From: Mangifera indica
Lineage: Eukaryota > Streptophyta > Magnoliopsida > Sapindales > Anacardiaceae
DNA: 64,000 nucleotides
NCBI RefSeq assembly: GCF_011075055.1
Contig: NC_058138.1
Coordinates: 22,852,928-22,916,927, forward strand
Reading direction: 5' to 3'
Part shown: in pieces, positions 46,976 through 60,118 of the stretch
Numbering within the stretch: the first letter of the stretch is position 1
How the letters are laid out: each line of letters starts with the position of its first letter
Translations under genes and position numbers: made by a program
The notes under the pieces: model-generated
The model's input: only the letters and a program-made list of their open reading frames with translations
Told to the model about the DNA's origin: nothing
Databases searched by the model: none

Positions 46976-48624
46976 CTACTTATCAACTAGACTGTTTTCC
47001 TTCATCACAATACCCTCGAGAATCCCATCAGTGCCAAAATTTCCAGTAAACTGTTGAGGATCAACTGGTCCTGGCAACTGAAATGAGAGTGAAAAGCGTC
47101 CTGGGGGGCAGAGGTTCCGACTTTGCATTTCAAACACTTGGGAGTATCTGTACACTGATTTCTCACCTGTTGTTGTCACCCCCCTTATCAGTACCTTCCC
47201 GGAGGCATCAACTTCACAACTGAAATGCCCTGCATAAAGGAAATATCACTGGAAATGAAACACCATTTTCCAGTAGCAAGATCAATACTAAAGCAACAAA
47301 GAACAATGACCTTAGCTAAGATGATCGAGTCATCACTTATATCTTCCAGTGATAAGTCTCAAACTTAACAAGAAATGATCTTGGTTTTGAAAATGTATTA
47401 CAAATACAAAAAGAAATGACTTCACTAATCAGTAAAGCTTAAAGGGATTGCTGCTTTATATGACTCTACATCTTTGACATCATGTACATGGTGGAGATGA
47501 GATTATAGACAGAATTCACAAATTATAAATAAATAGATGCTACTTAAGCAACCATGAAAAGCAACAATGGACTCAAGCTATGAAAATGAAGTAGCTATGA
47601 CAAACTTACTTTCATCTCTTTTTACTCCTGGAAGTGCAACACGAAACAGATATGAATCATCACACTCGCCAATGTCCATAAGTCCAACTATTGGTCCAAC
47701 ACGTCCCATGGCTGCAGTCCCAGTCAATGCAAATCCACTTTTAGCAGCAGCTGTTATATCAGTCCACTCTTGTTTGGTTGGGCGAGAAGCAAGAAATATC
47801 ATTGCTGGACCATCAACATCCAGAAAATTGGTGTCAACCTTAGTTGTCAATGGAGTCATACAAGGATACATTCTTGGTGCAACACTGGATGGCATACTAT
47901 TTATGGGTTCTGCATCATGAATATCTTGTTCCTTAGATCTCATGGCATCGTCCATACGTCTTTTTCTTTGAGAAATATAAGATGACATAAATGGAGGAGA
48001 ATCTCCATTGGATTCAGCTTCTTTGACTTGCACATTATATAAAACACAATGATCTTCTGAAATGTGGAACCTAGCAGCATCTCTGCTCAGATACAAATTC
48101 TCAATCCCAGTTAACCTTCTAAACCTTTGTACATCTTCTGGGTTATTGTAAGAGATATCTGGGTTGTTTATAAAAACAATGTTTTCAATGATTTTGTAAT
48201 GATTTCTGGACTTTGAATGGCTATGTAGTTGGAGAGGAAAAAGATCTGGAAACTGAGGATAAATGAGAGGCAATTTAAGATCAGAGTTTGAGAGTTTTCC
48301 CTTAAAAAAATGGTTCAACCAAGGTAATCTAACAGTAAGAGATTGATCTGCCTTCCTAAGTGCATAATAGTATATCCTTTCTACTTCTACAGTTTTCATG
48401 TGTGATCCAGCTAGTTGATCAGAAGTATATGGCGGAAGGCCCCCTGCCATTCTTTGAAAAACTGACTTCTGTGGTTCACCTTTCAGATCAGGACCAAAAT
48501 ACGTACTGAAAATGAAGTACAAGAGAAAACGTTGATCTTCACCTGGTATTGCTCCAGTTGGTACGTTATTGGATTCTAACCTTGGAGCAGCAGGAAAAAC
48601 TGTCACGTGAGATGGGCTATCCAT
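46976..48624 (-). CDS. IDM2-like protein with C-terminal alpha-crystallin (HSP20) domain
   Basis: Relative of Arabidopsis INCREASED DNA METHYLATION 2/3, nuclear alpha-crystallin-domain proteins that work with the histone acetyltransferase IDM1 and MBD7 to allow ROS1-type DNA demethylation and limit silencing. Exons in coding order 48624-47610 and 47229-46976; 422 residues, stop TAG. The N-terminal part is specific to this family (GEDQRFLLYFIFSTYFGPDL; MKTVEVERIYYYALRKADQS; FRRLTGIENLYLSRDAARF). A Lys/Arg segment (ISQRKRRMDD) could be a nuclear signal. The HSP20-like domain spans about residues 310-422: SYLFRVALPGVKRDE, then HFSCEVDASGKVLIRGVTTT and LPGPVDPQQFTGNFGTDGIL. IDM2 (At1g54840) lies beside NF-YC3 in Arabidopsis, which supports the assignment; IDM2 versus IDM3 is not settled by sequence alone. 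Confidence 0.85.
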
Positions 48625-51363
48625 AGCAATAGCTCACACTGCAAAGATCTGCATGCGAAAACAAAAGTAATTAAGAAAAATAACCATCTTTAAGGAAACA
48701 TGACCTCTGTATATCACAGAAAGTGTAATTAAAAGCATGACATAAACATGACATATAAGTATATCCGGTAATCATCTTGACTTTGGCAATATAAGAAAAG
48801 ATACAAATTGTTCTATCATCTTTGATGTAGAGTCCATTCTAGTACCAATTATGCACCTTATTATTCCCACAACTTGACAACAAGAGAACATATCAACCAT
48901 AAACCTATTTCCTTCTGAATTGTGCATAATAGCCAAGTTGCATATCCATAGGTTATGATGTTGCAAGTAAACAAACAATACCATATATCAACACAAAAAC
49001 AAATGGCCAAAGTGGGTAAAAAAACAGGCAACATATATCACTACTTTAACTATCTCCAAAAGACCACTGCTAAAATCTTTACTGAAAGCAAAAGTATCTG
49101 CTTAAGGAATTGATAACTTTATCTCATTATATAAAAGAAGTGTGCATGCACCTGGCATATGTGTTCTGAATCTGTTATTAAGAGAGGGTAGATGATTAAA
49201 TCATGAAAGTTTCCAACACCAAATCAGATGTAGAATATTTCCGAAGCCAAGGGCGAATTAAAATTGGTTAAAAAGATAATCCCTTTAGGAAAAATGACTT
49301 TTTATAGATATACTACTTGGCACGAGTTTTAATAGAATTCACCGGGAAAGAAAAATTTTGATAATAGTAATAATTTACACCAAAATGAACGATACAAAAG
49401 TCATATAGAATAATTAAACGGAAAATCCTTGCATGATTGAAAATTTTCTGTTTTCAATATGCATCCCGACAAATTAATCATTTATAGAACAGCAAACTGG
49501 ACTTTTTAAAGGGTAATAAGGAGTCCACTTATTGGTTGGAAGTTGGTCATATGCCTCGCTGGAGACAGAATTGCAACTGCCAGATGTCTGTTATGAAGGT
49601 ATCTACATGAAGGGAAGAGTAGATTGGTTCGTTTGCATAGCAGGTGCCAAAATTTAGTCACAAAATTGTCTAAAACAAATGCACTTTCTTTTAAGGAGAT
49701 AGCGTGCTCTCAGCAAATATGAGCTAACATATCAAAGGTAAAATGTCAAGAGTTCATAATCATTTATGATCTATCCAACATTCAAAACCTCAAGCTCTGA
49801 TTCCAGATTTGGAGATTGCCTCTAACAGTTTCTCACACTGTCAATATCAATTATCATGGTTAGAAGCACATTCAAGTTATGGAACTCAAGTTATTTATGC
49901 ATGGAATATGGCTACTAACGAAGTTGAATCACCATAGATTTGCAAAAATATCTATGATAAGGGTTGAGATATGCAGATAAATTCATAATTATTACCCTCC
50001 GTTCCTCAAAAAGATGTATACAAAATTTCTATTTCAGCAGTTCCGTTATTTCTATAAATTCTATATTGATTTAGAAGACAAATTCAGAAACTGAGGGACC
50101 ATGAGGAACTCAAGTTAAAATACTGCTTTAATTAATTTGCTGCAACAGCTGAAAATTTGGAATGAAAAACCAGGAGTTCAATGAATTTACCTAATTTAAT
50201 AGTTGAAAGAAAGGGGCACTCTCACAGTTGGCAGTAACTATAATATTGGCTTCAAATCATATTTTGGTTCCCGGTGCAAACAAAAGAATAAAAAAAAAGT
50301 ACAAGTAATTACCCTTTCATATACATATTAGACCTGTGTTATTGTTAAAATTGACCCAAAGTTTCAACTAACCACTGATTGAAAAATCTATCTGATCCAT
50401 ATTTTTCCAACTCCGCACACAAATAATCACAGCAAAAAGAGGTTGAATCTATCCATTATTTAAACATGCAATTAAGTATTCATCATCACGACCAAAAAAA
50501 TTAAAAAAAAAATCAAGCCATCTTAATTGACATATCCAGACAGAGTCCAGAGACCATCTCCTCAATACAAAACCCATTTCACCTCCAAGTAAAGCATGCA
50601 CCAACCACTTCTCAAGTAAATGAAACCAAAATTTGACAACCCCACATTAACACAAACAATTAGTTGATGATGATCAAAACATTTTATGCATGCACATAAA
50701 CACAACCCATCAAATTAAACTACATATTGAGGTATATTTGCACGTTAAGAACAAGAAGAAGAAGATGCAAACCAGTGAAGAGAGTAATGAAAGTAGACAA
50801 AACGAAGAAAAGCACAACTGGGGTTTGGCCTCTCCGTGTCTGTAGATGATGGTGAAACCGAAAACAAATATATTTGGTAACGTATAAATATTTTGTGGAC
50901 TCTGTGAGTCATTGTGCTGACATATATGGAACCAACCAATAAATTATGGACTTCCCAGTTCCCATATTTGTCTCAAGGGCAGTGGATTTTCCCTACATAC
51001 TACTAGTTAATAATAGTATATCACCTGAGCGGGCTAGCATCAGGTGGCGGAGACAATGTAAACTTAGGGGCATAAGTGAGTTAAAGTAAAATATGAGGGG
51101 TGCATTGTGAACTCTTCGACTTGGTAACAAACATATGGAATTTAAGTGAAAAATGGGGTTTCCTTTATATATGACAAGTTTACTTTAAATGGATATCGAT
51201 TAAAATAAATTTCAATAATTTTTTAATTAAGTTCGGATTTTAATTTTTTAATCTTGAATAATTTTTAAATTTAGATAAATGTCAAATTTTATCTATTAAA
51301 TCCTATCCAATTCAAATTAGACGTGCAACGGTACACTACAGGTTATGTGTACTTGAATCTGTG
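48625..51363. other. IDM2-like gene leader, probable 5' UTR intron and upstream DNA
   Basis: On the minus strand a splice acceptor precedes the start codon (gcatgcag| near 48650). A leader exon probably lies around 50745-50870, which contains CT-rich leader-like sequence on that strand. The interval between is AT-rich and intron-like. 51180-51320 is AT-rich repeat-like DNA. No other gene seen. Confidence 0.4.
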
Positions 51364-52830
51364 AGTTTTGGGAGTGTAATGTTATTTTTGAACCTATTGG
51401 GATTTGGAAAGTGTTAACTTTGGGGGTGTCAAACACCCGGCAAAGGGAACCACATAGGTCCAATTGGACGTGCGTTTCTTGATTTTAAACGTGATTTGAC
51501 GGGTCAACCGGACCCGGTTCTTGCCATGCTGGTCATCCACTCTCTGGCGTCTCACTCAGTTAACTCATTGTTTGAACTCAGCCATGGCTTCTCCGTTCAG
51601 GTATAACTCACACATGAATGTAACATATATGCATTGAGTTCTTTATTATGGTAACGATTTGAGTTGAAGTGTAAACGTGTTTGAGTTTTGGCCCTTTTGG
51701 GGCAAATTTCGTGTATGGTTTCCGAGTGATGTTTACTTAATTTTTAAATTGTAATTTCTGTGGTTGATTATTATTATTTAGCTGGAGTATTGAAGTTCAT
51801 GGTTTGATGTGAAGGAGAGAAAAAGAATGATTTTTGGAAATTGTTTTATGCATTTAAGAATTACTCCATAGCAAAGAGTCAAATGAAGTAAGAAAATGGA
51901 TTTACTGATCAATTTAGAAGCTGATTTTTAAGGTTTGGAAGTTAATTTTTTTTTTTAAATTATCTTTTGTTTGGTTTACTCCCATGAAGAATGGGTTTTA
52001 GTTCCTTGGAGAGGCCTTCCTTGCCAAAGAAGCCAAGTTTTTTTTTTTTTGCTTCCCAAGATTATGGCAAACATTACAAGTTAGCTAAGTGGGTTCAGGA
52101 GATTTATGGGTTGTTTAAAAAAAGAAATAGAGGAGCTTTTAGTTGTTGAGTTTATTTCAGGGTACTCACTCCATGGTTATGTCTTGTTTATCTGTTAGGT
52201 GTTTATAGGTGGGTTTGAGAGATTTTTCATTTTTGTTTGTTCATGACTTTGGTGGAAACATCTAATGGAGGATTGTGCATTGGTGTTGGTTTGTTGCCAG
52301 TTATTGGAAATTTCAGTCCCTGTTGTTAGTTCCATTAGTTATGATCAATCTCATTTGGCATTTGACATTTTATTCTTTTAGCAAATGGATATAAAGAGTT
52401 TGTTAAAATTAAATGCTATTTTAAACCTTTAGGTGCTCTTGAAAAGTTGTAGATAAGTGTTAAAATTCTTACTGTGACAAAGGCATTGCTAGTCTTTCCT
52501 TAAGTCTATGGATACAGAGATTTACAGTGTTGATGCTACTGTAGTTACAAAGGCATTCGCTTATAATGTGGGTTCTAGAAGCTAGAAAAGAAAAGGTAAG
52601 GATGCTTTTGAGATGTGTGATATTTATTTAGTTGGAGTGTCATTCTACCTAATGTAATTGTATATTCTATTTGAATTTATGTTTTAAGTTTTTGTGTAGA
52701 TAAATTTTTATTTGTAGGTACTTGAAGGTAAACAGCAACACAGTCCTGGCATGTCTTCTTGAACTTCACTTCAATTGGGCTTTCTTTGGTAAAAGAGCCT
52801 TATGTTTCATTGGATAAAATGATTGTTATA

Positions 52831-52938
52831 AGTTTTTTGGGTTAAAGATTTCAATAGTGATTTGGATCAATCAAGGGCTGCTTGCTCGAATCTTTAATAT
52901 CATAGTTTTTTGGGTTAAAGATTTCAATAGTGATTTGG
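52831..52938. repeat. 35-base direct repeat replacing ~300 bases in copy A
   Basis: agttttttgggttaaag and the 18 bases after it occur identically at 52831-52865 and 52904-52938. Copy B has the sequence once (near 57392) and instead carries about 300 extra bases after catagttt. This looks like a deletion in A repaired by copying nearby sequence. Confidence 0.75.
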
Positions 52939-54255
52939 TACATCTTTATTCATGTACCTCTAATTTTCACACACTCAAACACACACGTCTTTCATTCGCA
53001 CATTCATGCTTGTACAAATTCGTTTATGTTCACACACATGCAAGTACGCATACATAGAAACAAAGCTTGACCTTTTCAGATTTGGATTACACGTGCATGT
53101 TGTATGTGCACTTCTTGTTTCGATAACTTCTATGAGTGAAAAAGTCCTCCTGTTAAATGAGGAATCTTGTGGGTTTGTACAATCAATGTTTTCCGTTTCT
53201 GTGTGCTGGAAAATTTCATTGTTTGTAACTGTGTACCATATATATGTAAAATGTGATAATGAATAAAGGGACAAATGAGTAATTTGAGAAGAAATACTAA
53301 ATGAGGTGGTTTCCAAAATTTGTCTTAATAATATCTTCCGCATTATATAAGGCGTAGTCTAAAACAAAATTGATATTTATATTCTGAAAGTGATTACCAA
53401 CATCTCTCTCGGAAATCATACTTTTCATCCGATGAAGTTTTCGGTTATAATAAATGGAGAAGATGGAGATGAGGATGAAGATGATGGAGTTTCTAGGATC
53501 TTTTTCCATTATTGGATTAGTAACTCACAGAAAAGAATTAGAGCCCCCCAGTCATCAGTTCAGTCTCTGAGGTCTGATATTTATTATTTTTTATTGTTTT
53601 TGATTTTAGCATCTTCTAGTGTTTGGTAATATGATGTGTTCAAATTTTAAACTGAATAGATCTCATTTAGTTTTTTTTTTTTCAGCCTTATTTTTTTTTT
53701 CTAACATCATGTTTCCAAATCAAACAGAGATGACTATAGTATGTGTTGATGGTGTTGGAACTTCAGTTGCAGTTTCTTCCATGTGCTTTTTTTTTGGAGA
53801 ATTCTTCTGATGTATATTTTTTTTTTGTGCATGTCATTTGTTCAGTTTTGTGTTGTTTAACCTTCATTTTATTTTATACCATGTGTGTTTTAGGACTCAT
53901 GTGTACGCTTTTTGCAAGATGGACCATATAAAATTGGAGAGGAGCGTGACACGAGTTGAGAAGGGCTGACAATTACAAGGATAGAATAAAAAGGGGGAAA
54001 TGAGACAGAGACAGAGGCAAGCAAAAAATTGAGATTGGTTGAGGAAACTTGTAGGAGAGAACCTGGTCTCTCTAATACCGGGCGAAGGAGAGGTTTCCAG
54101 CGCCCTCCAATTTACCAGGAGATTGTGTTGAGCCGTTTTGTGTAGGTACACATCGAATTGAGCTATTTGGTGGAGGTCTGTATCAATGTCCTTACCATAT
54201 AATGCTGACTTTGCTTTGTGCATGTTTTTGACAAATTACTTTGTGGGTGCTGCAG

Positions 54256-54489
54256 AGGATTTCTCGTTTGACATCCAACCAGATGGAAAGATAAACAAAA
54301 AGGAAGTAACAACTTGTGAGAATACAGTCTGGAAGAACTCCCAAGTCTTGAAGATGCAAACACATCATCTTTGTCCACCTTGGCTGTTCACCATCACATT
54401 CTGGCTACCAGTTCTGGTCAATATCTGACACTTTTCTGGAAATTTTGGTACTGACAGGATTCTTGAAGGTGTTGTGAAGAAAAGGTGAT
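54256..54489 (+). pseudogene. Fragment of an IDM2-like last exon, copy A
   Basis: Right after an acceptor-like gtgctgcag, the plus strand encodes DFSFDIQPDGKINKKEVTTC, then NSQVLKMQTHHLCPPWLF and, after an in-frame TGA, HFSGNFGTDRILEGVV. This parallels the last exon of the IDM2-like gene at 46976-47229 (HFSCEVDASGKV, SQVFEMQSRNLCPPGRF, FTGNFGTDGILEGIV). It lies on the opposite strand and about 7 kb away. The first coding exon is not found nearby. The stop and lost conserved residues make it a non-functional copy. Confidence 0.8.
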
Positions 54490-54603
54490 TGTTATCTATC
54501 CATCGTTAAACTATCACGCCTTTGTTAAAGATCATTGATCATTTTTCCATCAGGGACTAATTGATTTTAGTGAGGGCATGACTGTGGCAAGAGGTATTCT
54601 GAG

Positions 54604-54873
54604 TATCATATGGTTGTGGTAGATATAAAGAAGATCAGATAAAGTGACTTTGCAGAAGCATTAGCTCCCAATGTTTTTAGATGCTGAAATGAATCACTGA
54701 GTTGATCCCGTGTTATTGCAACTTGAGACTCAACACTGTATCATATGGTTGTGGTTGATATAAAGAAGATCAGATAAAGCAACTTTGCAGAGGCATTAGC
54801 TCCTGACATTTTTAGTTGCTGAAATGAGTCACTGGGTTGATCCCTTGTTATTGCAACTTGAGACTATGTTGAG
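54604..54873. repeat. 135-bp tandem repeat, two copies (copy A)
   Basis: Units start tatcatatggttgtggt at 54604 and 54739 and run through gttgatccc.tgttattgcaa. Copy B has three units of the same sequence. Confidence 0.85.
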
Positions 54874-55157
54874 TTTCATTCAATGATAATTTCAGCAACT
54901 TCTAGCTCAGAAATGGGTCTTCCCTGTTCTGTAACACCTGTATTCATATCAGTGAGGTCCTTTCGGGTTCAATTTTGTTTAGTGAACTTGCAATTTTTTT
55001 TGGTAATATTATGGTTATTCCCAAAGAAGGAACCACTTGGAAGAAGTAACAATTTATTTTCATTTTCTGGCCCTGCTTTTCTTGTTACCTGTGGTTGTAA
55101 AGGTGGCTTATAAAACATTTTTTATGTATCTTGAAACATTGAAGTGTTAAATGACTC

Positions 55158-55885
55158 TCAAATAAAATCACCAAAGACTGCAGGCATCAGAACACAGGTC
55201 AATAATTGCATTTCAACTGCACTGTAGCCATGGGTTTTTACAGTGTTTCTGTTCTTCAGAAACTCTCTGGCGGTCTTTACATCTTGCCATCTACCAGCCC
55301 AAGCGTATATATTAGAAAGAAGCACGTGAACTCTACCACCAAGTGGTTCCAACTCTCCCATGCGACTTCTTACTAGTTTTCATATATTTCACATCCATTC
55401 AAGAGAGCTCCCCATGCTGCAGCATTTGGCATGACAGGCATTTGCTCTACTAATCTCTCTGCTTCTTTGAAGCGTCCAGCTTGGCTCAAAAGATAAACCA
55501 TGCAGCCATAGTGTTCTACTGAAGGCAATATGCCATTCAGTCAGTCTAGCATGAGTGCAGACACATAAAACTCCAATGTATGTGACTTGGACAGGAGTCA
55601 CACTAGGGTCCTCTTTCATTCTCTTGAAAGTGCACAGTTCCTCTTTCCCATGTCCATGCATAGCTAAGCCTATAATCATGCTTGTCAATGCCATGGCATC
55701 TTTGGTCTGCAAATTACGAAAAATGCCCCTAGCAGTATTTGCATCTCCAATTTTGGCATACATATTCACTAAAGCTGTTCCTATAGCAGTATTTCTGTCA
55801 ATGGTCAGTTTTGATACATAGGCATGAAGACTTTGTCCCAAGGCCAAAGCACCCAACTTGGCAGAGGCACCTATTACACTCAAGA
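55158..55885 (-). pseudogene. Truncated PPR gene fragment, copy A
   Basis: Matches the 3' part of the PPR gene at 60119-61830: VIGASAKLGALALGQSLHAY, NMYAKIGDANTARGIF, MALTSMIIGLAMHGHGKEEL, and at the end RVHVLLSNIYAWAGRWQDV. It is cut off at about 55885, where copy B begins, so more than half the gene is missing. Against B it also lacks about 45 bases after the CxHARL/CSHAGL motif and 16 bases near 55378, shifting frame. It cannot encode a working PPR protein. Confidence 0.9.
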
Positions 55886-58800
55886 AGTTTTGGTAGTGTA
55901 ATGTTATTTTTGAAACTATAGGGATTCTAAATGTATTAACATTGGGGTGTCCATGTAATTATCTTAAATACAAACGCACGCAAAGAGAACCAGATAAGTG
56001 ACGTGATTTATGAATTTTAAACGTGATTTGACGGGTCAACACCGGTTCTTCCCATGGTGGACTCCCCAGGTCATCATCCGTCCTCTGCATCTCACTCTAT
56101 AAACTCATTGTTTCAACTCAGCTGTGGCTTCTTCGTTCAGGTATAACTCACACATGAATGTAACATACATGCATTGAGTTATTAATTATGGTAACGATTT
56201 GAGGTGAAGTGTAAATGTGTTTTAGTTTTGGCCCTTTTGTGGCAAATTTCATGTATGGTTTCGAGTGATATATATTTAATTTTTAAATTGTAATTTCTGT
56301 GGTTGATTATTATTATTTAGTTCGAGTATTTAAGTTTCGCGGGTTTCTTTTTTTTGGGTAAGTAGTTTCATGGTTTGATGTGAAGAGGGCTTTTAAGAAT
56401 TATTTCAGAGCAAGGAATCAAATGAAATAAGAAAATGGGTTTACTGATCAATTTAGAAGCTGTTATTTAGGGATTGGAAGTTAAAAAATCATTTTATTAT
56501 TTTTTGTTGGTTTTACTTCGATGAAGTATGGTGTTTAGTTCCTTAGAGAGGCCTTCCCTGCCAAAGAAGCCAAGTTTTTTTTTTTTAAATTTTTTTTGCT
56601 TCCCAATGTTATAGCAAACGTTACAAATTAGCTAAGTAGGTTCAAGAGATTTATGAGTTATTTAAAAATAAAAAAAGAAGTAGAGGAGCTTTTAGTTGTT
56701 GAGTTTATTTCAGGGCACTCCATGTTTATGTCTAGGTTGTTTCTCTGTTTGGTGTTTATTGGAGGGTTTTGAGATATTTTTCTTTTTTGTTTGTACATGA
56801 CTTTGGCGGAAACATCTAATGGAGGATTGTGCCTTGGTGTTGATTTGTTGCTGGTGATCAGAAATTTCGAGTCCCTGTTGTTATTTCCATTAGTTCTGAT
56901 CAATCTCATTAGACATTTGACATTTGACATTTTAAAATTTTAAATCTTTTAGTGAATGAATATAAAGAGTTTGTTAAAGTTAAATGCTATTTTAAAATCT
57001 TTAGGTGACTAGGTGCCCTTGAAAAGTCGTGGATAAGTGTTAAAATTCTTACTTTGACAAGGGCATTGCTAGTCTTTCCTTAAGTCTACGGATACAAAGA
57101 TTTACAGTGTTTATGCTATTGTAGTTACAAAGGCATTCGTTTAAAATGTGGGTTCTGAAGGGAAGGATGCTTTTGAGATGCTTGATATTTATATATTTGG
57201 AGTGTCATTCTACCTAATTTTATTGTATATTCTATCTGAATTTATGTTTTAGGTTTTTGTATAGATAAATTTTTATTTGAAGGTACTTGAAGGCAGGCAG
57301 CAACACCGTCCTGGCATGACTTCTTGAACTTTACTTCAATTGGGCTTTCTTTGGTAAAAGAGCCTTATGTTTCATTGGATAAAGTGATTGTTATAAGTTT
57401 TTTGGGTTAAAGATTTTGATAGTAATTTGGATCAATAAAGTGCTGCTTGCTTGAATCTTTAACATCATAGTTTCATGGACACATTGAAGTAATTAGAGAT
57501 CTTATTAAATGCTGTTCAAATTATACAATCAAAATGCCTTCTAGGTGCTATTAAATGAGAAACCCCGTCAAATTATAAATCCATGTTTCAGTTCTGTTAT
57601 TTTAGAGATCAATATGCTCTCACGCATGCATGTCAAGTGAGCAGATACAGAAACCCACTCTAAACTTGCCTATGTGGATAGTCCTAATTTTAATAGCTAT
57701 CTTGAAGATTTACTTGCTATTTTTTAAGAAATCTATACGGATTCTACAATCAATGCTTTGAACATCTTCATTCTAGAAATCATTAACAGATGCACACTTG
57801 CTTAGAGTGGTTTACATGTGCATGTTGCATGTACACTTCAATGAGATACATCTTTATTCATGTACCTCTAGTTTTCACCTGCTCAAACATGCACGCCTTT
57901 CATTCACACAGTCATGCTTGTGCAAATTTGTGTGTGTTCACACACATGCAAAACAGAGCTCGACCTTTTCAGATTTGGATTACATGCGCATGTTGTATGT
58001 GCACTTCTTGTTTCGATAACTTCTATGAGTGAAAAAGTCATCCTATTAAATGAGGAATCTTGTGGATTTGTACAATCAATGTTTTCCATTTCTGTGTGCT
58101 GGAAAATTTCATTGTTTGTATCTATGTACCATATATATGTAAAATGTGATAATGAATAAAAGGATAAATGAGTAATTTGAGAAAGAATTACTGAATGAGG
58201 TGGTTTCAAAAATTTGTCTTAATAACATCTTCCACGTTATATAAGGCGTAGTCCGAAACAAAATTGATTTGTATATTCTTAAAGTGATTTCCAACTTTTC
58301 TCTTGGAAATCATACTTTTCATCTGATGAAGTTTTTAGTTATAATTATTGAAGAAGATGGAGATGAGGATGAAGATGATGGAATTTTTAGGATCTTTGTC
58401 CATTGTCGGATTAGTAATTCACCAGAAAAGATCTAGAACCCCCAGTCATCATTTCAGTCTCTTAGGTCTGATATTTATTGTATTTTATTTTTGTGTCTTC
58501 TTGTGTTTGGTAATATGATGTATTCAAATTTTAAACTGTAATATGATCTCATTTAGTTTTTTTTTTCGGCCTTAATTTTTTTTTCTAACATCATGTTTCC
58601 AAAACAAAAAGAGATGACTATAGTATGTGTTGATGGTTTTGGAACTTCAGCTGCAGTTTTCTTCTATGCCCTTTTTTTTTTAATTATTTAGAATTCTTCT
58701 TTTTCTACCAATGTATATGTTTTTTTTTTTTCGCAAGTCATTTGTTCAGTTATCTATTGTTTAACCTTCATTTTATTTTGTACTATGTGTGTGTTAGGAC

Positions 58801-59111
58801 CCATGTATATGCTTCTCACAAGAAGGACCATATAAAATTGGACAGAATACTAAGGGGGAAATGGAGAGAGAGAGGCAACCAAAAAATTGATATTGGTTGT
58901 GGAAACTTGTAGGAGTGAACCTGGTCTCTTGAATACCAAGCGAGGAGAGGGTTCTAGCACTCTCGAATTTGCCGGGAGATGTGTTGAGCTGTTTAGTGGA
59001 GGTATGCATCAAATTGAGCTGGTTGGTTGAGGTATGTATCATTGTCCTTACCTTATATTGCTGATTTTGCTTTATGCATGTTTCTAATGAATTACTTTGT
59101 GGGTGCTGCAG

Positions 59112-59285
59112 TTGAGTTTTGGTTTGACACCCAACCAGATGGAACTTTAAGATGCAAGGCAACATCTTTGTCCACCTGGGCTGTTCACCATCACATTCCA
59201 GCTACCAGTTCTGGTAAATATCTGACACTTTTTCGTATAGTTTGGTACTGACAGGATTCTTGAAGGCATTGTGAAGAAAAGGAGG
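59112..59285 (+). pseudogene. Fragment of an IDM2-like last exon, copy B
   Basis: Counterpart of 54256-54489. After gtgctgcag it encodes EFWFDTQPDG, then about 60 bases are lost compared with copy A, followed by CPPGLF-like and GTDRILEGIVKK sequence in other frames. More decayed than copy A. Confidence 0.75.
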
Positions 59286-59400
59286 TTGCTATCTATCCAT
59301 CTTTAAACTATCACACCTTTTTTAAAGATCATCGACTACTTTTACATCAAGGACTAATTGATTTAAGCCAGGGCTTGACTGTGGCAAGAGGTATTCCTGG

Positions 59401-59805
59401 TATCATATGGTTGTGGTAGATATAAAGAAGATCAGAGAAAGCGACTTTGCAGAAGCATTAGCTCCTGATATTTTTAGATGCTGAAATGAATCACTGGGTT
59501 GATCCCTTGTTATTGCAACTTGAGACTCAACACTGTATCATATGGCCGTGGTAGATATAAAGAAAATCAGATAAAGCGACTATGTAGAAGCATTAGCTCC
59601 TGATATTTTTAGATGCTGAAATGAATCACTGGGTTGATCCCTTTGTTATTGCAACTTGAGACTCAACACTGTATCATGTGGTTGTGGTAGATATAGAGAA
59701 GATCAGATAAAGCGACTTTGCAGAAGCATTAGCTCCTGATATTTTTAAATGCTGAAATGAATCACTGGGTTGATCCCTTGTTATTGCAACTTGAGGCTAT
59801 GTTGA
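59401..59805. repeat. 135-bp tandem repeat, three copies (copy B)
   Basis: Units start at 59401, 59536 and 59672 with tatcat.tgg..gtggtaga and differ at a few positions. Copy A has two. Confidence 0.87.
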
Positions 59806-60118
59806 GTTTCGTTCAATGATAATTTCAGCAACTTGTAGCTCAGAATAAGTCTTCCCTGATCTGTAACACGTGTATTCATATCAGTGAGGTCCTTTTGAGT
59901 TCTCTTTTTTTAAGTGAATTTGTATATTTTTTTTTTAATTATGATTATTCCCAAAGAAGGAACCACTTGGGAAGAAGTTACAATTTGTTTTCATTTTCTG
60001 GCCCACTTTGCTTGTTATCTGTGGCTTGTAAAGGTGGCTTATAAAAACATTTTTGATGTATCTTGAAACATTGAAGGGTTGAATGACTGTCAAATAAAAT
60101 CACCAAAGACTGTAAGCA

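Larger units (their letters stand above)
51364..55885. repeat. Tandem duplication, copy A (4.5 kb)
   Basis: Aligns in order with copy B (55886-60874). Shared landmarks: the start (agttttgg.agtgtaatgtta), a ctctgcatctcact/ctggcgtctcactc block, gagaggccttcc.tgccaaag, the tactTGAAGG..CAGCAACAC block, gatggagatgaggatgaaga, the IDM2-like fragment, the 135-bp repeats, and PPR sequence. Copy A ends inside PPR codons at about 55887, where copy B starts. A lacks about 300 bases present in B at 57475-57840. Copies differ at many positions and by indels, so the duplication is not recent. Confidence 0.88.

Noticed and set aside
51583..51600. Short exon-like MASPFR followed by a GTATAA donor in copy A
   Set aside because: The start codon is absent in copy B and no following exon could be linked.
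57790..58209. Overlapping short frames in the duplication, similar to 52857-53343
   Set aside because: Similar only because the DNA is duplicated; frames are not kept intact between copies.
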